Made by a program: the position numbers and the translations under genes. Shown in pieces: positions 19,841-28,223 of a stretch of DNA of 42,639 nucleotides. Each line of letters begins with the position of its first letter. The first letter of the stretch is position 1. The notes beneath the pieces are model-generated. The model made no database searches. It saw only the letters and a program-made list of their open reading frames with translations, and was not told where the DNA came from. Location of the stretch: the NCBI GenBank assembly GCA_913058405.1, contig CAJXRC010000013.1, positions 1 to 42,639 on the forward strand, read 5' to 3'. The DNA is from an uncultured Colwellia sp. (GTDB lineage Bacteria; Pseudomonadota; Gammaproteobacteria; Enterobacterales; Alteromonadaceae).

Positions 19841-21432
19841 TGACTATCAATAAACATATCAACGACTCAGCAGAACGTCCAGTAGAAAAAGTCAGACACA
19901 TTACGTTAACAGGCATCATTTTAGGCTTAGTTTTCGGGGTAATAATCACCCTAGTTGTAACAAGCTTTTTACCATCAAAAACAAGCGTTAGTGACAACAG
20001 TACAGAAGAAAGTAAACCTTTGTATTGGGTAGCACCAATGGATGCAAATTTTAGACGTGATCAGCCGGGTCAATCACCAATGGGCATGGATTTGATCCCT
20101 TATTACGGTAGTCAAAATAATACGATTGATGAAGGTGCTGGTACTATAAAAATATCGCCGAGTGTTATTAACAACTTAGGTGTACGTACTACGACAGCCA
20201 CTTATCGTCCACTCAAGACAACAATAGAAACAGTGGGTTATGTCACTTATGATGAAGATAAATTGGTACATATTCATCCGCGGATTGCAGGTTGGGTTGA
20301 AAAGCTCTACATCAACGCTATTGGTGATCCTGTGACTAAGGGTCAGCCACTTTATGACATATATTCACCTGAATTAGTCAATGCTCAAGAAGAATTACTG
20401 CTGGCATTAGATCGAAAAAATAAACGTTTAATTACCGCCGCTGAAAATCGTCTTATCGCCTTACAAATTCCTCGTAAGGCGATTAACGCATTAAAAAAGG
20501 ATAAAAAAGTCCAACTAAACGTTACTTTTTACGCTCCACAAAATGGTGTAGTAGAAAGTTTATTTATCAGAGAAGGCTTCTATGTAAAACCAGAAACCAT
20601 GATGTTATCTATAGTCGATTTAACCCAAGTATGGGTGAAGGCAGAAGTTTTTGAGCGCGATGTATTTAAAGTTGTCATGGGCGATAGTGCCAGCATGCGT
20701 TTAGATTACTTACCTTCCAAACAATGGGACGGTAAAGTTGAACACGTACATCCTATGTTAAATCCAAAAACAAGAACCGGTATTGTTAGACTGCATTTTA
20801 ATAACCAGAACGGTGATTTAAGACCGAATATGTTCGCGCAAATTTCAATTGCCATCAATGACAATGAACCCGCTTTGCAAGTACCAAAAGAAGCCGTTAT
20901 CCGAACGGGCAACCAAGACAGAGTAGTTTTAGCATTAGGCGAAGGTTATTTTAAGTCAGTCGCAGTGAAAATTGGTCGTTTTGATCGCGATAATATCGAA
21001 ATTATTTCTGGTCTTGCCGCTGGGGAGAAAGTGGTTAGTTCCGCCCAGTTCTTACTCGACTCAGAGTCTAGTAAAACATCCGACTTTAAACGTATGTATA
21101 TTGAAGAATTTCAATCTGATGATACTGCTGAAGACACTAACAATGAAGTTTCTTCAGCAACAGTTCATGGCACAGTCACTGCGGTGATGACCGATCACCG
21201 CATGGTAACTATCGATCGTGAAGCGATTGAAAAATGGAACCGAGAGCCCGCTAGCGTTGATTTCATGGTGGCTGAATCCGTAGATATGACACTATTTCAT
21301 GCTGGTGCATATTTAATGTTTACCTTCGAAATTAGCGATGGCGAATTCATTATTGTTAGTGCAATGACAATGAAAAAAGGCATGTCGCATGACATGTCTA
21401 AGGCAACTATGATTGAAGGAGATACACAATGA
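19840..21432 (+). CDS. cusB: CusB-like membrane fusion protein with C-terminal CusF-like domain
   Basis: MFP core (GWVEKLYINAIGDPVTKGQPLYDIYSPEL); N-terminal YWVAPMDANFRRDQPGQSPMGMDLIPYYG; C-terminal VHGTVTAVMTDHRMVTIDREAIEKWN...MTMKKGMS. Confidence 0.9.
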   Translation: MTINKHINDSAERPVEKVRHITLTGIILGLVFGVIITLVVTSFLPSKTSVSDNSTEESKPLYWVAPMDANFRRDQPGQSPMGMDLIPYYGSQNNTIDEGAGTIKISPSVINNLGVRTTTATYRPLKTTIETVGYVTYDEDKLVHIHPRIAGWVEKLYINAIGDPVTKGQPLYDIYSPELVNAQEELLLALDRKNKRLITAAENRLIALQIPRKAINALKKDKKVQLNVTFYAPQNGVVESLFIREGFYVKPETMMLSIVDLTQVWVKAEVFERDVFKVVMGDSASMRLDYLPSKQWDGKVEHVHPMLNPKTRTGIVRLHFNNQNGDLRPNMFAQISIAINDNEPALQVPKEAVIRTGNQDRVVLALGEGYFKSVAVKIGRFDRDNIEIISGLAAGEKVVSSAQFLLDSESSKTSDFKRMYIEEFQSDDTAEDTNNEVSSATVHGTVTAVMTDHRMVTIDREAIEKWNREPASVDFMVAESVDMTLFHAGAYLMFTFEISDGEFIIVSAMTMKKGMSHDMSKATMIEGDTQ

Positions 21433-24400
21433 TTGCTGCCATTATTCGTTGGTCAGTAGGCAATCGTTTCTTCGTCATATTGGCCACTATGATTTTAGTG
21501 GGCATAGGTTTGTACTCAGTAAAAAATACGCCTATTGATGCACTGCCTGATTTATCTGATGTGCAAGTTATTATCAAAACGAGTTATCCCGGACAAGCAC
21601 CGCAAGTAGTTGAAGATCAGGTAACTTACCCGCTCACTACCGCTATGTTATCAGTACCTGGCGCAGTAACTGTGCGTGGTTTCTCCTTTTTTGGTGATTC
21701 TTATGTTTATATTATTTTTGAAGAAGATACCGACCTTTATTGGGCTCGATCTCGGGTATTAGAATATTTAAGTCAGGTATCACCTAACTTACCGAGTGAT
21801 GCAAAACCGCAGTTAGGTCCTGATGCGACAGGTGTTGGTTGGGTATATCTCTATTCGTTGATCGACAAAACCGGCCAACATGATTTAAGTCAGTTACGTA
21901 GCTTACAAGATTGGTTTTTAAAATATGAGCTACAAACGGTAAAAGGTGTTTCAGAAGTGACCGCACTTGGCGGCATGGTTAAGCAATACCAAGTACAGGT
22001 TGATCCTGACAAGTTGCGTGCTTTTGGTATCCCACTTTCACTTATTCAAACGGCCATCAAACAAGGCAACCAAGAGATTGGCGCTTCTGTGGTAGAAATG
22101 GCTGAAGCTGAATACATGGTAAGAGCAACGGGCTATCTAAAAGGCGTTGAAGACCTTGAAAATATTCCTTTGGGTGTCAATGAAAATGGAACACCCTTAT
22201 TACTTAAAGATGTTGCACAAATAGGTACAGGTCCGCAAATGCGTCGTGGTATTGCCGAACTAAATGGTGAAGGTGAAACCGTTGGCGGCATTGTGGTGAT
22301 GCGCTTTGGTGAAAATGCTCAGCAGGTCATTAACGGCGTAAAGGCTAAACTAGAACAGTTGAAAAAAGGTTTGCCTGAAGGGGTAGAAATTGTCCCTGTT
22401 TATGACAGATCGGCATTAATTGAGCGTGCTGTAAGTAACTTAGCGATGAAGCTTTTAGAGGAGTTTGGTGTTGTCGCTTTAGTTTGTGTCATTTTTCTCT
22501 TTCATCTCCGCTCTTCTTTAGTGGTGATTATTAGCATTCCTGTCGGTATTTTAACGGCCTTTATCGTGATGCATGCTCAAGGCTTAAATGCCAACATCAT
22601 GTCTCTTGGCGGCATTGCCATTGCCATTGGCGCTATGGTTGATGGTGCAATTGTAATGATTGAAAACATGCACAAACATATGGAGCGTGAACCCCAAGAT
22701 AAACCCTTATCAAACGAAAAACGTTGGCAGGTTGTCATTGATTCCGCCAGCGAAGTCGGTCCAGCATTATTCTTTAGCTTGCTCATTATAACGGTCAGCT
22801 TTGTGCCAGTATTTACCCTTGAAGCGCAAGAAGGTCGAATGTTTTCGCCGCTTGCTTACACTAAAACCTATGCAATGGCAGCCGCTGCTGCGCTGGCGAT
22901 TACCTTAGTACCGGTATTAATGGGTTATTTTATTCGTGGCAAAGTGCTCGCTGAACATAAAAACCCAGTAAATAAATTCTTAACAGCACTGTATCTGCCT
23001 GCGCTAAAAACGGTATTACGTTTTCCAAAAACCACCCTATCTGCTGCTGTGGTTGTGTTTATCATTGGTTTATATCCGTTAGATAAAATAGGCAGTGAAT
23101 TCATTCCTCCCCTTGATGAAGGTGACTTGATGTATATGCCAACCACTTATCCTGGCATATCTATCGGCCAAGCAAGACAGTTACTGCAACAAACCGACAA
23201 GCTGATTAAAACCGTACCTGAGGTAAAAACCGTGTTTGGTAAAATGGGACGTGCAGAAACAGCAACGGATCCCGCACCGTTAACTATGATAGAAACCTTT
23301 ATTCAATTTAAGCCTAAAAGTGAATGGCGCGACGGCATGACTATCGCTAGTTTAAAAAAGGAACTTGATGCATTAGTAAAGCTACCCGGCGTTACTAATG
23401 CCTGGGTTATGCCGATAAAAACCCGTATAGATATGTTAGCTACAGGCATAAAAACACCTGTTGGTATTAAAATATCGGGACCAAAACTTGAAACGATTCA
23501 AGAAATTGGTCAACAGCTTGAAAGTATTTTGGCCAAAGTACCTGGTACCGCTTCCGTATATTCTGAGCGTGTTGCAGGTGGTCGCTATATCAAAGTTGAT
23601 ATTCAACGTGGCAAAGCGGCTCGTTATGGTTTAAATATTAGTGATATTCAACAAGTAGTTGCTACTGCAATTGGTGGTATGAATGTTACCAATACCGTAG
23701 AAGGTTTAGAGCGCTATCCGGTTAGTTTACGTTATCCCCAAGATTACCGAGACTCACCAGAGCAGCTATCACAACTACCCATAGTTACGCCCAATGGTCA
23801 GCGAATCTCATTAGGTGATGTTGCCCATGTATTTATTGAAGATGGGCCACCGGGCATCAAATCAGAGAATGCTCGATTAACCGGTTGGGCGTTCATTGAC
23901 TTAGCTGATACAAAAGGCGTTGATGTGGGCAGTTACGTGACCCATGCACAAACTGTATTAGATAAGGAATTAAAACTGCCAACAGGTTATTCTATTACGT
24001 GGGCAGGCCAGTATGAATACATGCAAAGAGCTAAAGCCAAACTGACCTATGTAGTGCCGTTAACATTAGCCATTATTATTGTATTACTGTATCTAAACTT
24101 TCGAAATGTCATCGAAGTCGCCATGATTTTAGGTACGCTGCCACTCGCTATGGTGGGAAGTATTTGGTTAATGTACTTGCAAGGTTTCAACTTCTCAGTC
24201 GCGGTAGGTGTTGGTTTTATTGCGCTTGCGGGTGTTGCAGTAGAAATTGGCGTTATTATGTTGGTTTACTTGAATCAAGCGTATAATGCTTTAATGGCTG
24301 AGAATGCCACAACAGGCAAAGGAACAACTAAGGCTGATATTTTACAAGCTGTGCTTCATGGCGCTGGTTTACGAGTAAGACCTATTATGATGACCGGAGG

Positions 24401-24596
24401 AACGGTTATTGTTGGTTTATTGCCTATATTATATGGCACGGGTACTGGTTCAGAAGTGATGAGCCGAATTGCTGCGCCTATGGTTGGTGGTATGGCGAGT
24501 GCTATGTTATTGACCTTGCTTGTTTTACCTGCGCTCTATTATTTATGGCGCTCGACCAATTTACCAACGACTGAAGATGTAGTTCAAGAAAAGTAA
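21429..24596 (+). CDS. cusA: CusA/CzcA family heavy-metal RND transporter
   Basis: 1055 aa; NTPIDALPDLSDVQVIIKTSYPGQAPQVVEDQVTYPLTTAML, SVAVGVGFIALAGVAVEIGVIMLVYLN. Confidence 0.95.
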   Translation: MIAAIIRWSVGNRFFVILATMILVGIGLYSVKNTPIDALPDLSDVQVIIKTSYPGQAPQVVEDQVTYPLTTAMLSVPGAVTVRGFSFFGDSYVYIIFEEDTDLYWARSRVLEYLSQVSPNLPSDAKPQLGPDATGVGWVYLYSLIDKTGQHDLSQLRSLQDWFLKYELQTVKGVSEVTALGGMVKQYQVQVDPDKLRAFGIPLSLIQTAIKQGNQEIGASVVEMAEAEYMVRATGYLKGVEDLENIPLGVNENGTPLLLKDVAQIGTGPQMRRGIAELNGEGETVGGIVVMRFGENAQQVINGVKAKLEQLKKGLPEGVEIVPVYDRSALIERAVSNLAMKLLEEFGVVALVCVIFLFHLRSSLVVIISIPVGILTAFIVMHAQGLNANIMSLGGIAIAIGAMVDGAIVMIENMHKHMEREPQDKPLSNEKRWQVVIDSASEVGPALFFSLLIITVSFVPVFTLEAQEGRMFSPLAYTKTYAMAAAAALAITLVPVLMGYFIRGKVLAEHKNPVNKFLTALYLPALKTVLRFPKTTLSAAVVVFIIGLYPLDKIGSEFIPPLDEGDLMYMPTTYPGISIGQARQLLQQTDKLIKTVPEVKTVFGKMGRAETATDPAPLTMIETFIQFKPKSEWRDGMTIASLKKELDALVKLPGVTNAWVMPIKTRIDMLATGIKTPVGIKISGPKLETIQEIGQQLESILAKVPGTASVYSERVAGGRYIKVDIQRGKAARYGLNISDIQQVVATAIGGMNVTNTVEGLERYPVSLRYPQDYRDSPEQLSQLPIVTPNGQRISLGDVAHVFIEDGPPGIKSENARLTGWAFIDLADTKGVDVGSYVTHAQTVLDKELKLPTGYSITWAGQYEYMQRAKAKLTYVVPLTLAIIIVLLYLNFRNVIEVAMILGTLPLAMVGSIWLMYLQGFNFSVAVGVGFIALAGVAVEIGVIMLVYLNQAYNALMAENATTGKGTTKADILQAVLHGAGLRVRPIMMTGGTVIVGLLPILYGTGTGSEVMSRIAAPMVGGMASAMLLTLLVLPALYYLWRSTNLPTTEDVVQEK

Positions 24597-24597
24597 T

Positions 24598-25476
24598 ATG
24601 AAAAAAAACACTCTAAACCTCCTATCACTAAGTCTCACATTCTTGGTTATGTGCGCAAGCATTTATACTAAACCTGTCCAGGCAAAAGTATTAGTAGTCG
24701 CTTCTGATGAATGGTGTCCTTATATCTGTGACAACACTCATCTTCCGGGGTTTTTAGTTGAGATAGTGACAGAGATCGCTGCCAGTAATGGCGTTAAAGT
24801 AAAGTTTGCTTTAACGCCATTAGCAAGAGCGCTAGACCTCACCCAAAAGGGAAAAATAGACATACTGCTGGGTTTAACGGCACAGCATATAAGTGATTTT
24901 CAGCTGCAAAAAACTCACTTAAGTTTTGGTGGCTTATATAATGACTTTTATGTGCGTGATAATGATCCATGGCGTTTTAATGGCATTGTTGATTTAGAGA
25001 TTACGTTAAGAAACAATGCTATTTTAGGTACTATCAACGGCTATGAGTATGGCGATAATATCGGTAATTTACTAAAAAATAATGCTGCGCACATATTTTC
25101 AGCGAGTGGTAATTCTCCATTACAAAAGCAGCTAAAAATGTTGCGCTTGGGTCGATTAGACATTTTATTGGATTCCAGATTTACTGTGCAATATCAGCTA
25201 TCTAAATTGGTAAATAAATCATCGAAGCTTAAAGCATCAAGCACGCCCAGCTCAGCAATCATTTATGCCGGCACTGAAGGTGACTTTACGCCATTATTTT
25301 TGGGGTTTTCGCCCCTTTTGAGTAAAGAGCAAGTACAGCTTTTCGATGATGGTTTAATGAACCTTAGAGAGAATGGACGGTTAAATAAAATTTTAGCAAA
25401 ATACGGCGTAATAGATTGGCATCAGCAATCAATAACGCAGCAAGACAAAGAGTCATCATATTTGATGGGAGGGTAA
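24598..25476 (+). CDS. Periplasmic substrate-binding-like protein (family 3 type)
   Basis: 292 aa; signal peptide ending near VQA, VLVVASDEWCPYICDNTHLPGFLVEIVTEIAASNG; starts 1 nt after the cusA stop. Confidence 0.72.
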   Translation: MKKNTLNLLSLSLTFLVMCASIYTKPVQAKVLVVASDEWCPYICDNTHLPGFLVEIVTEIAASNGVKVKFALTPLARALDLTQKGKIDILLGLTAQHISDFQLQKTHLSFGGLYNDFYVRDNDPWRFNGIVDLEITLRNNAILGTINGYEYGDNIGNLLKNNAAHIFSASGNSPLQKQLKMLRLGRLDILLDSRFTVQYQLSKLVNKSSKLKASSTPSSAIIYAGTEGDFTPLFLGFSPLLSKEQVQLFDDGLMNLRENGRLNKILAKYGVIDWHQQSITQQDKESSYLMGG

Positions 25477-25537
25477 AGCCTTTTTGCAAAATCACCCTGT
25501 TTTATTATTACCTTTAACTTCAAATTGAAGACTATAA

Positions 25538-26119
25538 ATGCGATTTTTTGAAATAACATTACTTGCTGCCTTAGCTAATTTTTTTGCTATATTTAGCGTC
25601 TATGCCAATGTAGAAATCACTCAGGCGCCATTAGACAAGTATCAATGGAGTTATGATACCGACCCTTATGGTAGCGAAGCTATTATTAATGAAAAGCTTA
25701 TTAGACATGGTGGTATTTGGATTAAATTTAAACGAGTGCCTCGTGTTGATGCCAAGCGTAATTCATGGGTTGAATTAATTCACCGATTACCTGGCGCATC
25801 TTTAGCTGGAAGTCAGAAAATACGTTTAACCTACCAATGTGATATTGCCCTTATTATCAAATTATCTCAGCAAGAATACGGTAAACACGGTGACAAAAGT
25901 TATGCCCATTACCAAATAGAATTGCCAGCAACAAATCAGTGGTCAACTAAGGAAGTTGATTTGAAAGACTTCTCCCGACCAGCATGGACACCAACTAACT
26001 CAACAGACCATGGTTTAATACCTAAACATATTGATGAGATTTATCTGACCCCAAGCATGACAGATAAAGACGGTGGTGAAGCTATTTTGCAAGTTCGTGC
26101 GATTGAGTTAATTCCTTAA
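25538..26119 (+). CDS. Exported beta-sandwich-like (possibly CBM/CIA30-like) hypothetical protein
   Basis: 193 aa with N-terminal hydrophobic segment; WSYDTDPYGSEAIINEKLIRHGGIWIKFKRVPRVDAKRNSWVELIHRLPG. Confidence 0.5.
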   Translation: MRFFEITLLAALANFFAIFSVYANVEITQAPLDKYQWSYDTDPYGSEAIINEKLIRHGGIWIKFKRVPRVDAKRNSWVELIHRLPGASLAGSQKIRLTYQCDIALIIKLSQQEYGKHGDKSYAHYQIELPATNQWSTKEVDLKDFSRPAWTPTNSTDHGLIPKHIDEIYLTPSMTDKDGGEAILQVRAIELIP

Positions 26120-26191
26120 GTCATTGCCTTAGGAAATTACCTTAAGTGATTACTTTAAGGAATAGTCTTAGGCAATCACATTAAAGTGTCA
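26114..26191. repeat. Six-unit 13-bp tandem repeat
   Basis: CCTTAAGTCATTG CCTTAGGAAATTA CCTTAAGTGATTA CTTTAAGGAATAG TCTTAGGCAATCA CATTAAAGTGTCA. Confidence 0.75.
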
Positions 26192-26257
26192 TTTTTTGAA
26201 AATAAACTATTCTTCACAAACCTTCAATTTATCTATGTTTTAAATAGATACCCAGGG

Positions 26258-26797
26258 CTATTTTTTTAATCCAACAATTGAATACTCACCGCCGACGGTA
26301 AGTTTGACCGTTACTGGTTTATCTGATGTGTTCTTCCAATACCAGCCATGAACACCCGCGAATGGCGTGGTAAAGCTACCTTTCATCTCAGTTAAGGTCG
26401 CAATAGCATAACTCTCATAATAACCTGTGGTATCACCTTCAGGTTCACCATGTAAATCAAAGAAAAGTGCAGTGCCTTCCGTTTGCCATTGATATTCCAT
26501 TTTCTTAAACTGCGCCATCGCAAATTTATACTCAATACCACGTCCTGCGGGAACAATTACTTCAATAATATCGGTTTCATGTTGTTTTACTGTGTTGAGT
26601 TCATCACTTTGTTTGGTATTAATCGTCGCCTTACCTCTAGGGTTCGCTAAAGCCGTTAAACCAAGCTTTGTGCCAATACCCGTTGGGTCGATATTGTATT
26701 CTGCCGGTAAAATAAAACTGACCAATACCACGCCAGCAATCACCAGCGCGATAATAGTTGATTTGAGTAAAGCCTTATTTGATAACGTATGTTGCAT
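26258..26797 (-). CDS. Single-pass membrane-anchored protein
   Basis: MQHTLSNKALLKSTIIALVIAGVVLVSFILPAEYNIDPTGIG...; upstream ORF extension to 26824 lies within a repeat. Confidence 0.7.
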   Translation of the reverse strand: MQHTLSNKALLKSTIIALVIAGVVLVSFILPAEYNIDPTGIGTKLGLTALANPRGKATINTKQSDELNTVKQHETDIIEVIVPAGRGIEYKFAMAQFKKMEYQWQTEGTALFFDLHGEPEGDTTGYYESYAIATLTEMKGSFTTPFAGVHGWYWKNTSDKPVTVKLTVGGEYSIVGLKK

Positions 26798-26798
26798 A

Positions 26799-26969
26799 TA
26801 TACCCGTTCTACTTGTAGATGCATGACTCAGCTGGATTTAGGGAATGCTAAACAAATCATACTCTACGTTACATTTCTTTTTAAGGGAATAACCCTTAAT
26901 AAAAAAAGCGCCTTGATTATGAATCGCTCAGACTTCCTGAAACGAGCATATTCAAGTGGAGCGGGTATA
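26799..26969. mobile_element. MITE-like element, long copy
   Basis: 17-nt terminal inverted repeats TATACCCGTTCTACTTG / CAAGTGGAGCGGGTATA (15/17); no transposase; internal TTAAGGG-AATAA-CCCTTAA hairpin. Confidence 0.7.
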
Positions 26970-27029
26970 AGTCTCTTAAATATAGAATTGAGTAAATGAG
27001 TGTTTTGCTGACTTAATAATATTGATAAC

Positions 27030-27740
27030 TTAGTAACCTTGATAACTAGTAAAATAACCGGTTAACTGAAAACCTACCAGCATAAAACCAGCACTCATTA
27101 ATAAGGTATTACTTGCCGTTGAAAATTGAGTAAAAGAATGATGTTTCCGCCAAAAACTAATGATCAATAATATAAAGGTTAGCGCGGTAAACTGCCCCAA
27201 TTCCACCCCTATATTAAAAGCAATCAAGTTCTGCCATAAACCGTCTTGGGGGAGTTGAAATTCTTGTAATTTGGTCGCTAACCCAAAGCCATGAAACAAA
27301 CCAAAGATCAGCACTGCTATTTTAGCATTGGGGCTAAAGCCTAAGGTACGTTCAAAACCGCCTAAGTTATCAAAACCTTTGTAAACAACTGACAAACCAA
27401 TAATTGCATCAATGATATAAGCATTCACTTGCACATCACCCAATACACCAGAGAGCAAGGTTAAGCTATGCCCCAAGGTAAACATACTGACATACAGTAA
27501 AATGTCTTTGCTCTTATATAGAAAGAAGATTACGCCGGCTAAAAACAGTAAATGATCGTATCCGGTCACCATATGTTTAGCCCCGATGTACATAAAAGGA
27601 AAGAATTGGACTCCGGTATTATTTTGTAAAAAAAGCCGAGTACTTTCATCGACGCCATGAGCCATGGCATTGAAAGAGACTAAACAAATCAGACTCAATA
27701 TCATGATAATTAAGGCTAGGCGATTACTTAGAGGAAACAT
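27030..27740 (-). CDS. HupE/UreJ family membrane protein
   Basis: FMYIGAKHMVTGYDHLLFLAGVIFFL, LFGLFHGFGLATKL, NIGVELGQ; start at 27740 (with GGAG upstream and a signal peptide) preferred over 27824. Confidence 0.82.
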   Translation of the reverse strand: MFPLSNRLALIIMILSLICLVSFNAMAHGVDESTRLFLQNNTGVQFFPFMYIGAKHMVTGYDHLLFLAGVIFFLYKSKDILLYVSMFTLGHSLTLLSGVLGDVQVNAYIIDAIIGLSVVYKGFDNLGGFERTLGFSPNAKIAVLIFGLFHGFGLATKLQEFQLPQDGLWQNLIAFNIGVELGQFTALTFILLIISFWRKHHSFTQFSTASNTLLMSAGFMLVGFQLTGYFTSYQGY

Positions 27741-28132
27741 TAATAACTCCGCTGATTTCAGCCTGTATTGAGTGGTTGCTATAAGAATGGTTATTAAAAT
27801 AAATAACATTAAGACTGAGTACATAATGCCAGTTAAATAAATCCAAACAAGTCCTGACCTTCAAATTTATAAACCCAACTAACCGTATGCAAGTCACGTA
27901 CAAAGCAACATTCAACTCTCATAAATTTCACATGGTGAAATATGAATCAACATTGTGCAATGAAAAAGCATATGCTTTTATGAAAAAACACCTCATTTAA
28001 AATCATCCACCAACACACTGTTTTACCAGAACTTCATCGCTAAATAAGAGTTGTTTTCTACCGCCTTTAACTCAGGATTAAGTAAGCTTTACTAGCCCTT
28101 TGTAGTGATTTAGGTAACAAAAACTTTAAAGC

Positions 28133-28166
28133 TGACACTTGTGTCAACTTACGATTCTGCTATAGT
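28133..28166 (+). promoter_or_regulatory. Candidate xdh operon promoter with overlapping palindromic operator
   Basis: TGACAC-TT-GTGTCA (28133-28146) overlapping TTGTGT as -35, 16-nt spacer, TGCTATAGT extended -10 (TATAGT 28161-28166). Confidence 0.55.
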
Positions 28167-28223
28167 AAATCCATACGAATATTCAACTCGACACTAAAAA
28201 TCAAAATTAAAGCGGAAAGAATA

